From positions 1-64,000 of the forward strand of contig NZ_FNOI01000003.1 of NCBI RefSeq assembly GCF_900107015.1: a DNA stretch of 64,000 bases, written 5' to 3'. The position numbers and the translations under genes are program-made. The notes beneath the pieces were generated by a model. The model made no database searches. It saw nothing but the letters and a program-made list of their open reading frames with translations, and was not told the origin of the DNA. Of the stretch, positions 1 through 7,796 are shown in pieces. Numbering within the stretch: the first letter of the stretch is position 1; every line of letters begins with the position of its first letter. Origin of the DNA: Litoreibacter albidus (GTDB taxonomy: Bacteria; Pseudomonadota; Alphaproteobacteria; Rhodobacterales; Rhodobacteraceae).

Positions 1-640
1 CCGGATCGGTGTCATTGCCCAGCACAGCGATCTCGACGGGGGTGTCCTCGTCGGTGGTGGCCGTGTCATCAATCGCGTCGGGGCCGTCGTTGACCGCGCC
101 AACCGCAACCGTCACGGTCGCCGTGTCGGTGCCGCCGTTGCCGTCGGAGACGGTGTAGGTGATGGTCGCGTCGCCGTTGAAGTCAGGCGCAGGCGTGAAG
201 GTGATCGTGCCGTCGGCGTTGATCACAACATCGCCGTTCGGGCTGGTCGCGTCGGTGACCGTCAGGTCATCGCCGTCCACATCAGTGTCGTTGCCGAGCA
301 CGTCGATGGTGACCGCCTCGTCCTCATTCGTGGACGCCGCATCATCGTTCGCCACCGGATCGTCGTTCACAGCCTCAACAGTCACCACAACTGTTGCGGT
401 ATCCGTGTTTCCGGCCTCATCTTCGATTGTGTAGGTGATTGTTGTCTCACCGTTGAAATCGGCGTCTGGCGTGAAGGTCACTGTGCCGTCAGCGTTGATC
501 ACGACTTCACCGTTTGGCGAAGTTGCGTCAATCACGGTCAGATCATCATTTTCAGGATCGGTATCATTGCCCAAGACATTGATGGTGACGCTGTCGTCCT
601 CATCGACGTTGGCCGTGTCATCATTGGCGTCGGGGCCTTG
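1..640 (-). repeat. 276-bp tandem coding repeats (cadherin-like modules)
   Basis: The 3' part of the visible RTX gene repeats with a period of exactly 276 bp (92 codons). Equivalent positions are 159 and 435, and the related motif near 11, 285 and 560. Two full copies and the start of a third lie in the window. They differ mainly at synonymous or conservative positions, so the array is old enough to have diverged but keeps its period. The array continues beyond base 1. Confidence 0.8.
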
Positions 641-2392
641 ATTTACGCGGTCGCCCAGAATTTGCTCGATCTCGGTGAACTCTAGCGAGCCGGTGACATT
701 GCCGTCAGTGTCAAGGAATTCGACCGTGCCGGAGGTGCTGTCGCCGTCGGCGTCAAGCGTTTCGTTTACCACGCGGAAGAGGCCTTCGCCCGTCAGGTCC
801 AAGACGTCATAATCGTCGCCTGTGGTGCCGCCGTCGACGGTATCGCCGTCGTTGCCACCGATGATGGTGTCGCGCCCCGCGCCACCAAGAATGGTGTCGA
901 TGCCGTCACCGCCCGTGAGGGTATCGTTCCCCGCGCCGCCTTCCAGACGGTCATTGCCGCCCTCGCCGTAGATGGTGTCGTTGCCAGCACCGCCGCGCAG
1001 CGTGTCGTTGCCGTCTGGGCCGTTGTCTTCGACAACAGTGTCCACGTCAAAGAACACATCCGTGACATTGATGCCGGAGTTTTCGTTACCGATCTGGTCG
1101 TGCAGGATCTCAATCCGGCTCACAGGGCCTGGAATGGTTACCAGAACCGAGTAATGCGGCGAGGTGTCGGAGGAATAGCCCCCGTCGGAGCGCACAGCAT
1201 CCGCACCTGGAACGCCGTCGGTGTTGTAAAGTGTCAGGCAGCGGCCCGCGTCGAGCTCGATAGTGATAGGGTTGTTGTTCGCGTCGAAGGCCTGCACGCG
1301 CACAGCGCCGTCGCCGTCGATGTCATTGATGCGGAACTGAACGTTCTCGACCGGATCGGAGAAGGCCAACTCGTAATTCGCACGACCGCTGTCGCCATTG
1401 GTGACGGAGTAAAGCGAGCTGTTGTTCTCGATGGTTTCCGAGCCGCTGTCGATGCCGCTGACCAGCTGGTCGTTTGTTTCAAACTTCGTGTCGGCGTTGC
1501 CGTTCTCGTAAAGGATTGAGAAGGTGACATCGACGTTGCCGGTGTCTTGCGTGAAGCCGTTGGTGTTGTGGTGCTGGCCGAAGTTCGGGGCTTCGTCCCA
1601 GTTCAAGCTTTCGCGTACTGTTGTGCCGCCGGTTTGGCCACCGTAGTTGCTGTCGCCGTAGATGATGTCATCGCCTGCGCCACCGTCAACGGTGTCATCG
1701 CCGGAGCCGGCGTAGACGTCGTCATTGCCTTCGCCCGCAGAAATTGTGTCGTCACCGCCGAAAGCGTCCACGATGTCATCGTTCGGGCCTTCGCCTGCGA
1801 TGATCTCGTCGTTCGCGTCAATGAAGTCGCCGTCAGGGTCGCCGTCGTAGCCAGCGTCGATGATGTCATTGCCCGCGCTGCCTTCAACGATGCCGTCGCG
1901 GTCATCGGCGGCTTCTGGTGTGACATAGCAAATGTTGTCGATCGCGCCGGAGCCACATAGCTCCACTTCCATGCGCGCAACGCCCTCTGCGTTGATGTTG
2001 ACCGTGGTCTGGCCGTTGTTGCCCGTGTTGGAGATTTGCACGGTTTTGATCAACTGACCGGCTTCGTTGTAAAGACGGACGGTGCCGCCCTCCTCCACGT
2101 CAAGCGCACGGAAGTTTACCACTTCGGACGGCTCGTCGAAGGTGAAGATGAGCTTGCCGCCACCTGCGTTATCGTCTGGATCGTTGCTGTCACGGTCTTC
2201 CGACAAGATCAGCACGTTGCCGAGGTTACTGGTACCAAGGTCCCAATCGCCGCCAGTCGGATTGTCGGTATCGAATACCATAGGAGGGTTAGACGAGCTG
2301 CCGGAGCTGATGGTCACCCCGTCGGATGCATATTGACCGTTAACGATATCACCAGCTTGCAGGTCTTCGAATGTGAGTAAAACGTTAGGCAT
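1..2392 (-). CDS. Large RTX / cadherin-like repeat secreted protein (3' end outside window)
   Basis: The frame stays open from the ATG at 2392 to the window edge, giving 797 residues with no stop. The start is preceded by a good AGGAG ribosome binding site. Residues about 1-140 form an unassigned N-terminal domain. Glycine/aspartate-rich calcium-binding RTX nonapeptide-type repeats (GNDxxx, GGDGxD style) lie at about 171-245 and 456-531. From about 578, roughly 92-residue Ig/cadherin-like modules begin, with DxDGDDLTV and FTPxxDFNG motifs. There is no N-terminal signal peptide, which fits type I secretion with a C-terminal signal, not visible here. The protein is probably a surface adhesin or exoprotein, but an enzyme domain could lie further downstream. 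The start overlaps the stop of the preceding small ORF (TAATG). Confidence 0.85.
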   Translation of the reverse strand, partial: MPNVLLTFEDLQAGDIVNGQYASDGVTISSGSSSNPPMVFDTDNPTGGDWDLGTSNLGNVLILSEDRDSNDPDDNAGGGKLIFTFDEPSEVVNFRALDVEEGGTVRLYNEAGQLIKTVQISNTGNNGQTTVNINAEGVARMEVELCGSGAIDNICYVTPEAADDRDGIVEGSAGNDIIDAGYDGDPDGDFIDANDEIIAGEGPNDDIVDAFGGDDTISAGEGNDDVYAGSGDDTVDGGAGDDIIYGDSNYGGQTGGTTVRESLNWDEAPNFGQHHNTNGFTQDTGNVDVTFSILYENGNADTKFETNDQLVSGIDSGSETIENNSSLYSVTNGDSGRANYELAFSDPVENVQFRINDIDGDGAVRVQAFDANNNPITIELDAGRCLTLYNTDGVPGADAVRSDGGYSSDTSPHYSVLVTIPGPVSRIEILHDQIGNENSGINVTDVFFDVDTVVEDNGPDGNDTLRGGAGNDTIYGEGGNDRLEGGAGNDTLTGGDGIDTILGGAGRDTIIGGNDGDTVDGGTTGDDYDVLDLTGEGLFRVVNETLDADGDSTSGTVEFLDTDGNVTGSLEFTEIEQILGDRVNQGPDANDDTANVDEDDSVTINVLGNDTDPENDDLTVIDATSPNGEVVINADGTVTFTPDADFNGETTITYTIEDEAGNTDTATVVVTVEAVNDDPVANDDAASTNEDEAVTIDVLGNDTDVDGDDLTVTDATSPNGDVVINADGTITFTPAPDFNGDATITYTVSDGNGGTDTATVTVAVGAVNDGPDAIDDTATTDEDTPVEIAVLGNDTDP

Positions 2393-2550
2393 TACACTTT
2401 GTCTCCTACGACGTCGCGGGCATCGGTCGATACACAGCCGACCCCCGCTACAAAATTAAACTCTTTAGCGTACACGCGTGAAACCAACCCAACGGCATAG
2501 AGGGCGCTGAACGCCATCATCAAAACCATCAGTAAAATCGCTTCTGCCAT
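2392..2550 (-). CDS. Small membrane peptide coupled to the RTX gene
   Basis: This is a 52-codon ORF starting at the ATG at 2550. Residues about 4-24 (ILLMVLMMAF, then a small-residue stretch) form a hydrophobic segment, followed by a polar tail with two acidic patches. Its TAA stop overlaps the ATG of the large RTX protein by one base (TAATG), which suggests translational coupling. An upstream in-frame GTG-type start at 2640 would add a less convincing extension. I do not recognise a family. It may be a leader or a small inner-membrane partner. Coding status rests on the overlap and the hydrophobic segment, and the ribosome binding site is weak. Confidence 0.4.
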   Translation of the reverse strand: MAEAILLMVLMMAFSALYAVGLVSRVYAKEFNFVAGVGCVSTDARDVVGDKV

Positions 2551-3426
2551 GAATAATCCCCAGGCCAATGCAGTTAGTTCCACCAGTGTTGAGTGAAGAC
2601 GCCAAAAACAGCGGCCACACCAGAACGCGGTGCCAAACAAGGGGATGGTCGGGCTATGCAGCCCGAAAGTCGGTGACGAAATTTACGCACCCAGTCGTCT
2701 CAACGGACGATGCACGCAAGCAGTCACACGACGTCCCTCGCATCCGGCAGGAATGCGTTATCGTGTGGCCGCCCCCGTGGCCTATGTCTTCACCCCCCAG
2801 ATGGGTGTGGTTTTTGATACCGCCTCGCACGGCGACCCAAAAGCTTAATCTGCGTGCGGTGCCCCAAATTCGTCATATTCCGGTCTCGGTACGAAGGGCC
2901 TTCGGGATTGTTTCCCAACATGAAAACTGAACGCAAAACCCCACCGATGGCCGCCTTTTTGCGACAAAAAAATTCAACAATTTTATTTATATTCAATTGG
3001 TTAAATAAAATTCGAGTTAAGAATTTCTGCCAAGTGTGCACGTCCTCAGCCAGCCCCAACAAGGGTATGGAATCCCTTACCTCCCGTTGCGTAAGGGTGT
3101 TTCGCCGCCATTCTTTCCCCGCCCGAAACGACCGAACAATGCGGCTCGTGCCCGAATATTGTCCCGAATTGGTACTCAATAGTCCCGTTTTCGATTCGGG
3201 CAGCTGCGACATTCCGTAACGGCACGCGCAGATTAACCGGCGCATTAACCTTAAAAACCGAAACAATAACGCCAACATTGGGAGCATTGTTTCTAAGTGC
3301 AAATTTGCGCCAACATTCAGACATAAACGGGTCCATATCCGGCAAACCGAACCCAGCAGACGGCGATCTTCTCGACTAATATTGAAGGTTGATCAGGTCT
3401 CTCTGCCGGTAAAGGTCAGAGAGACG
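2551..3426. other. Long non-coding stretch with an A+T-rich core
   Basis: No convincing gene is visible between the small peptide and tRNA-Leu. Several ORFs open on both strands, but their translations lack family features and overlap each other. About 2935-3030 is markedly A+T-rich, with poly-A and TTTATTTATATT tracts, and could hold the promoter or regulatory region for the minus-strand RTX operon. TTAACC occurs twice at 3233-3260 with an 8-bp spacer, one base off the spacing of a CtrA site. Confidence 0.5.
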
Positions 3427-3510
3427 TGGTACCCGAGGTCGGACTCGAACCGACACGCCTCGCGGCAACAGATTTTGAATCTGTCGTGTCTACCATTCCA
3501 CCACTCGGGC
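3427..3510 (-). tRNA. tRNA-Leu (CAA)
   Basis: The reverse strand folds as a class II tRNA. The acceptor is GCCCGAG against CTCGGGT, followed by A and an encoded CCA. The anticodon arm is ACAGA-TTCAAAA-TCTGT with anticodon CAA. There is a long variable arm typical of leucine tRNAs and a GGTTCGAGTCC T-arm. The 1-72 pair is a G-U wobble. Reading the opposite strand gives a spurious ORF. Confidence 0.95.
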
Positions 3511-3646
3511 CCCTGTCTCGTTCGGTGGCGCGGTAGTCGCCACCAGAGGTGCGTGCGGTGTAGCCAAAGCAATCGGGCGCGTCAATTCGTGGAACGCATT
3601 ATCGCGCGGTTTTCACCGGGAATTTTTCAAAAGGCGGCAATCGCCC

Positions 3647-4999
3647 CTAAAACATGACCCCAACTAGCCAGAGCGAGATGCTTGGGAACATCAATAACAC
3701 CACCACCCGCACCAAATCTGACGCCACAAACGGCAATACACCGCGGTAGGTTTGCGTGATCGGGATGTCGCCGCCGACTTGGTTGATGATGAAGAGGTTC
3801 ATTCCGACGGGCGGCGTGATCAAGCCGACCTCCACAACGATCAACGCCAATATGCCGAACCAGATCGCCGTTTGCTCTGACGTGAGGCCGAAATCCAGCG
3901 TCTCGATGATCGGGAAGAATATCGGGATGGTCAGCAGGATCATCGACAGGCTGTCCATCACGCATCCAAACACCAGATAGCACAGCAACATCGCCAGCAG
4001 CACCGTCATGGGGGCGTAGCCCTGCAGCGACACCCAATCGGCAAGTGCCTGCGGAGCTTGGGTGAAGGCCAAGAACGCGTTAAACACCTGTGCGCCAAAG
4101 ATAATAAAGAAGATCATGGCGGAGGCTTGCGCCGTCTCCAGGATCGACGCCTTGAACGCCCCCCACCCCAAACTGCGTGTGGCCACGCCGTATAGGCCCG
4201 TGGCAATCGCCCCCACAGCGGCGCCTTCCGTCGGAGTGAACAAAGCCTGCGCACCGGGTTTGAGCCAGTTCCAATCCGCCGCAATGCCGCCCATAACCAA
4301 GGTGAAGATAGCCACAACCGGCCACACCTTCGCTAACGTCTTCATGCGCGCCCTAAGGGGCTTGCGTGCCGCCACCGGTCCAGCGTCAGGGCGGATGCGA
4401 ACATAGATCGCCACGGTCACCATGTAGCCAAATGCCGCGAGCAATCCCGGGACCAGCGCCGCAATGAACATTTTCACTAGGTTCTGTTCGGTCAGGATCG
4501 CGTAAATCACCAAGATAATAGATGGCGGAATCAAAATGCCCAACGTACCCCCCGCCGCCAGCACCCCCGTGCTGAGTGCGTCAGAGTAGCCGCGCTTGCG
4601 CATTTCCGGCAGGGCCACCTGTCCCATCGTGCTCGCCGTCGCGAGAGAGGAGCCACAGACCGCCCCGAACCCCGCGCAAGCGCCCACGGCCGCCATCGCC
4701 ACACCGCCCTTGCGGTGGCCCAACCAGTCCGACGCCGCGTTAAACAACGCCCCGCTCATGCCGGACTTTGTGGCGAACTGCCCCATCAGCAAGAATAGCG
4801 GCACAATCGTCAGGGAGTAGCTGGAGAACGTGTCATACGTCAGGGTTTTCATCTGGCTCAGCGTCGCCGTAGGCCGCCCCAGAACGATCCACGTCCCGAT
4901 AAAGCCCGACGCGAACATCGCGGCCCCGATTGGAATGCGCAGGAATATTCCCAGCAACATCAGCCCGAAGCCGGACAGCGCCAACTCCAGCCCGCTCAC
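3647..4999 (-). CDS. dctM: TRAP transporter large permease (DctM family)
   Basis: The 450-residue, highly hydrophobic protein has the layout of the 12-segment DctM subunit, including a conserved GxLGxLIPPS loop (GGTLGILIPPSI) and a C-terminal LITPPVGMN motif. DctM forms the channel of sodium-driven tripartite transporters that import organic acids such as dicarboxylates or sugar acids. Its ATG overlaps the stop of the small permease gene by four bases (ATGA), so the two are translationally coupled. No DctP-type periplasmic binding protein is present in the window, so the substrate cannot be inferred. Length is normal for the family. Confidence 0.93.
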   Translation of the reverse strand: MSGLELALSGFGLMLLGIFLRIPIGAAMFASGFIGTWIVLGRPTATLSQMKTLTYDTFSSYSLTIVPLFLLMGQFATKSGMSGALFNAASDWLGHRKGGVAMAAVGACAGFGAVCGSSLATASTMGQVALPEMRKRGYSDALSTGVLAAGGTLGILIPPSIILVIYAILTEQNLVKMFIAALVPGLLAAFGYMVTVAIYVRIRPDAGPVAARKPLRARMKTLAKVWPVVAIFTLVMGGIAADWNWLKPGAQALFTPTEGAAVGAIATGLYGVATRSLGWGAFKASILETAQASAMIFFIIFGAQVFNAFLAFTQAPQALADWVSLQGYAPMTVLLAMLLCYLVFGCVMDSLSMILLTIPIFFPIIETLDFGLTSEQTAIWFGILALIVVEVGLITPPVGMNLFIINQVGGDIPITQTYRGVLPFVASDLVRVVVLLMFPSISLWLVGVMF

Positions 5000-5580
5000 A
5001 GCTCACCCTCTTCGCCGACAATGACCCAGTTGACCGCCCGCCACACCGTAAAGACGCTCACCACGAAGAAGAGCACCGCCCCCAAGGTGGAGAGGCCGTA
5101 GGGTATCCACACGGGCATCTCAAGCTCATAGGTTGTTTCGGGGTAATAGGGCTTTGACCCCATCGCGAAGGCGCTGCGAAAACTGTCAGAGCCGTAGGGG
5201 AATTTCTCCGCGAACCCCAGATAGAGCCGCCACAGGATTAATCCAGACACAACGGCAATGGCCAGATCACCCAATGCGCCCAGCACGGCCTGCGCGCGCG
5301 GCGGCAATCGGTTGGACAGCACATCAACGGTCACATGGCCGCGATTCAACTGACACCACGGCATGAACGCGAAGATCGCGATGGCGCAGCTCATCTCCAC
5401 AAGTTCGAAATCCCCGCGCACAGGGCCAAGTCCCGCAAACAAAAACGCGCGCCCAGTCACGGAGGCCACGGTGATTAACGCCGCGCTCACCAGCACCAGC
5501 CCCCCCGCATAGGCGCATAGGCGGCACAGAGCATTTAACGTCTGCTCGGTGCGGGCCTCAAAGTGTCTTGCCAGAGCCAT
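4996..5580 (-). CDS. dctQ: TRAP transporter small permease (DctQ family)
   Basis: This 194-residue protein has four predicted membrane segments, at about residues 25-45, 65-85, 100-125 and 160-185. The NRGHVTVDVL motif after the second segment is typical of DctQ. It pairs with the overlapping large permease to form the membrane part of a TRAP importer. The usual periplasmic binding protein gene is not upstream; the next gene is a metallopeptidase. A segment near residue 130-150 rich in aromatic and acidic residues is longer than in many DctQ proteins. Confidence 0.9.
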   Translation of the reverse strand: MALARHFEARTEQTLNALCRLCAYAGGLVLVSAALITVASVTGRAFLFAGLGPVRGDFELVEMSCAIAIFAFMPWCQLNRGHVTVDVLSNRLPPRAQAVLGALGDLAIAVVSGLILWRLYLGFAEKFPYGSDSFRSAFAMGSKPYYPETTYELEMPVWIPYGLSTLGAVLFFVVSVFTVWRAVNWVIVGEEGEL

Positions 5581-5643
5581 CGGCCCTCCTGCGCGCGCCT
5601 TTGGTCATGCCGAAGGCGGGAACTGATAAATCGTTAACCGAAA

Positions 5644-6510
5644 CTAAAGACGGTCTGTGGAGAACGTGTCGCAGCTTTGAATGGTCGCGTTCTCATAACC
5701 GGTTGCGAACCACCGTTGGCGCTGCGCGGATGTGCCATGGGTGAAGCTGTGCGGATTGGGGCGCTTGCCCGCGTTGCGCTGCAACGTGTCGTCGCCGATC
5801 TGCTTGGCCGCGTTGATCGCTTCCTCTAAGTCGCCGCTTTCCAGGGAATTGAACCGCGCCTGCGCGTACCGCGCCCACACGCCGGACAGACAATCGGCTT
5901 GCAACTCGGTCCGCACAGAGATGGCGTTGCTTTCCGTTTGGCTTACCTGCTGGCGTATACGGTGGGCCTGCCCCAGAATGCCCAGCTCGTTCTGGACATG
6001 GTGCGCGATCTCATGAGCAACGACATAGGCCGCCGCGAAATCACCCGACGCGCCAAGGCGGCGCGACAGCGTTGTGAAAAACTCGGTATCCAGATAGGCC
6101 TTGCGGTCCGCGGGGCAGTAAAACGGCCCCGATGCACCGGATGCGCCGCCGCAGGGGCTTTGCGTGGCGCCTTTGAACAACACCAGCGTCGCGGGGGTAT
6201 ACTGCCGCCCGACCTGTTCTTGGAAAATTTCGTCCCAGACTTCTTCTGTGTCGGCCAGCACCACGGAGACGAACGCGCCCGCCTCTTGGTCGGCTTGGGT
6301 GATCTGGCCACCTGTGGACACCACCTGCCCTCCGCCGCCGCCCGCAGATTGCAGCAACGGGGTCACGTCGATACCCAAGAAATAGCCAATCACCAAGACC
6401 GCGATCAACCCGACGCCGCCAATGCCGCCCGCCTTGCCACCACGGCGTCGGCCGGTCTGCATACGCCTATCTTCTATGTTGCGGCTGCTGCGCCGACCTT
6501 TCCAACGCAT
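5644..6510 (-). CDS. Neutral zinc metallopeptidase, YpfJ/KPN_02809 family
   Basis: The protein has 288 residues from the ATG at 6510, chosen because GAGGAG lies just upstream; an upstream start at 6552 has no such support. A basic, Arg-rich N-terminus is followed by one membrane anchor at about residues 34-46 and a Gly/Gln-rich linker. The peptidase domain carries the zinc motif HEIAHH at 166-171 and a downstream QADC segment typical of the family. It is predicted to be membrane-anchored with the peptidase domain outside the cytoplasm. The physiological substrate of this family is not known to me. Confidence 0.9.
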   Translation of the reverse strand: MRWKGRRSSRNIEDRRMQTGRRRGGKAGGIGGVGLIAVLVIGYFLGIDVTPLLQSAGGGGGQVVSTGGQITQADQEAGAFVSVVLADTEEVWDEIFQEQVGRQYTPATLVLFKGATQSPCGGASGASGPFYCPADRKAYLDTEFFTTLSRRLGASGDFAAAYVVAHEIAHHVQNELGILGQAHRIRQQVSQTESNAISVRTELQADCLSGVWARYAQARFNSLESGDLEEAINAAKQIGDDTLQRNAGKRPNPHSFTHGTSAQRQRWFATGYENATIQSCDTFSTDRL

Positions 6511-6627
6511 TTCGCGCTCCTCATACTGGACTTGCAGCGTTAGTAAGGCCATGATGCACCGAAGGCAAACGACCCAATGGCAGCTGGCAGATATAAGCGG
6601 GCGCGATACGGGTGAAGCAGGATTAAC

Positions 6628-7203
6628 ATGAAGCGGCTATATAACTGGACCCTGTCCCTCGCGGACCATCCCTACGCTATGTGGGCATTGGTCATTGTCG
6701 CATTCACCGAAAGCTCCTTTTTTCCGATACCGCCGGACCTGTTGATGATCCCGATGATCATCGCCCGCCCAAGCAAGGCGTTTTTGATTGCTGGCGTGGC
6801 TATGGCGGCCTCTGTCATTGGCGGCTTGATGGGCTACGCCATCGGCGCCCTCGCGTTCGAGCAGATCGGACGGCCCATCCTAGAGGCGCTTGGCAAAGGC
6901 GACGCCGCACTTGAGTTCAACTCCCGCTTTAACGATATGGGCTTCTGGCCGGTGCTGATCGCGGGTATGACGCCCTTTCCCTACAAGGTTATCACCATCA
7001 TGTCGGGCTGGACGGGCATGCCGCTTGGCACCTTTATCGTAACGTCCATCATCGCGCGTGGCGCGCGCTTCTTTATCGTTGCAGGCCTTTTGTGGAAATT
7101 CGGCGACCCGATCCGCAACTTCATCGAAAAGCGCTTGGGTCTGGTGTTCACCGCATTTATCGTCGTCCTATTGGCAGGTTTCGCCTTGGTGAGGTTCCTA
7201 TAA
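6628..7203 (+). CDS. YqaA-type (SNARE-associated/VTT) inner-membrane protein
   Basis: This 191-residue membrane protein has the DedA/VTT-like core. An early E-S-FFPIPPDLLM motif is followed by a glycine-rich helix (GGLMGYAIG), the segment RFNDMGFWPVLIAGMTPFPYK, and a short re-entrant region with GARFF. This matches the short YqaA subgroup. DedA-family proteins act in membrane homeostasis and lipid flipping. The gene lies two bases ahead of dsbB and is probably co-transcribed with it. Confidence 0.85.
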   Translation: MKRLYNWTLSLADHPYAMWALVIVAFTESSFFPIPPDLLMIPMIIARPSKAFLIAGVAMAASVIGGLMGYAIGALAFEQIGRPILEALGKGDAALEFNSRFNDMGFWPVLIAGMTPFPYKVITIMSGWTGMPLGTFIVTSIIARGARFFIVAGLLWKFGDPIRNFIEKRLGLVFTAFIVVLLAGFALVRFL

Positions 7204-7205
7204 GT

Positions 7206-7664
7206 ATGTCACGCACCCAGATCGTCATCACCGCCGCTGGCGGCTCCGCCCTTCTGCTGGCGGGAGCGTTTATCTTTCAACTGCTTGGCTATGCTCCCTG
7301 CGAGATGTGCCTTTGGCAGCGCTGGCCCCATGCCGCCGCCTTCTTGATTGGTGCGCTCTTTCTTATGCTTCCCAGTCGTGCACTGGCGCTGCTGGGCGCA
7401 TTGGCCGCCGCCACGACAGGGCTGATCGGTGTATTTCACGCAGGCGTTGAGCAAAAATGGTGGGAAGGCCCGACAAGCTGCACATCCGGCGACATCAGCA
7501 ACCTGACGCCGGAACAGCTGCTGGAGCAAATCATGACCGCCCCGATGGTGCGTTGCGACGAAATCCCGTGGGCGCTGGCAGGCATCTCTATGGCGGGTTG
7601 GAACGCGATTATCTCGCTGTTTCTTGCAGGGCTGTGGATCGCCGCCGCACGGCGCAGCGCGTAG
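7206..7664 (+). CDS. dsbB: Disulfide bond formation protein DsbB
   Basis: The protein has 152 residues from the ATG at 7206; an earlier in-frame start inside the upstream gene is rejected. It has four membrane helices. The first periplasmic loop carries the redox pair C32-x-x-C35 (CEMC) followed by WQRW, as in DsbB. The second loop holds C92 and C117. DsbB reoxidises DsbA by passing electrons to quinone. No dsbA is in the window. The start is two bases after the yqaA-type gene, so the two form an operon. Confidence 0.93.
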   Translation: MSRTQIVITAAGGSALLLAGAFIFQLLGYAPCEMCLWQRWPHAAAFLIGALFLMLPSRALALLGALAAATTGLIGVFHAGVEQKWWEGPTSCTSGDISNLTPEQLLEQIMTAPMVRCDEIPWALAGISMAGWNAIISLFLAGLWIAAARRSA

Positions 7665-7796
7665 AATACGCGACCATTGGCGGCTAAATCGGTCAATCTC
7701 GCCGCCCCCATTGCACCCTAAACCTAGGTTGGTCTATAGTGCCGCCAACTAGATATAGACGCCCTGAGGCGCACCCAAATCGAGATCGGACCCACC

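Noticed and set aside
3233-3260. TTAACC direct repeat as a CtrA site
   Set aside because: The spacer is eight bases, not seven, and no gene start is suitably placed.
2790-3302. 170-aa ORF and overlapping 99-aa and 121-aa ORFs in the long gap
   Set aside because: Mutually overlapping, with no ribosome binding sites, no recognisable features and an A+T-rich centre.
3382-3657. 91-aa ORF across tRNA-Leu
   Set aside because: Translation of the antisense of a tRNA, a common false gene call.
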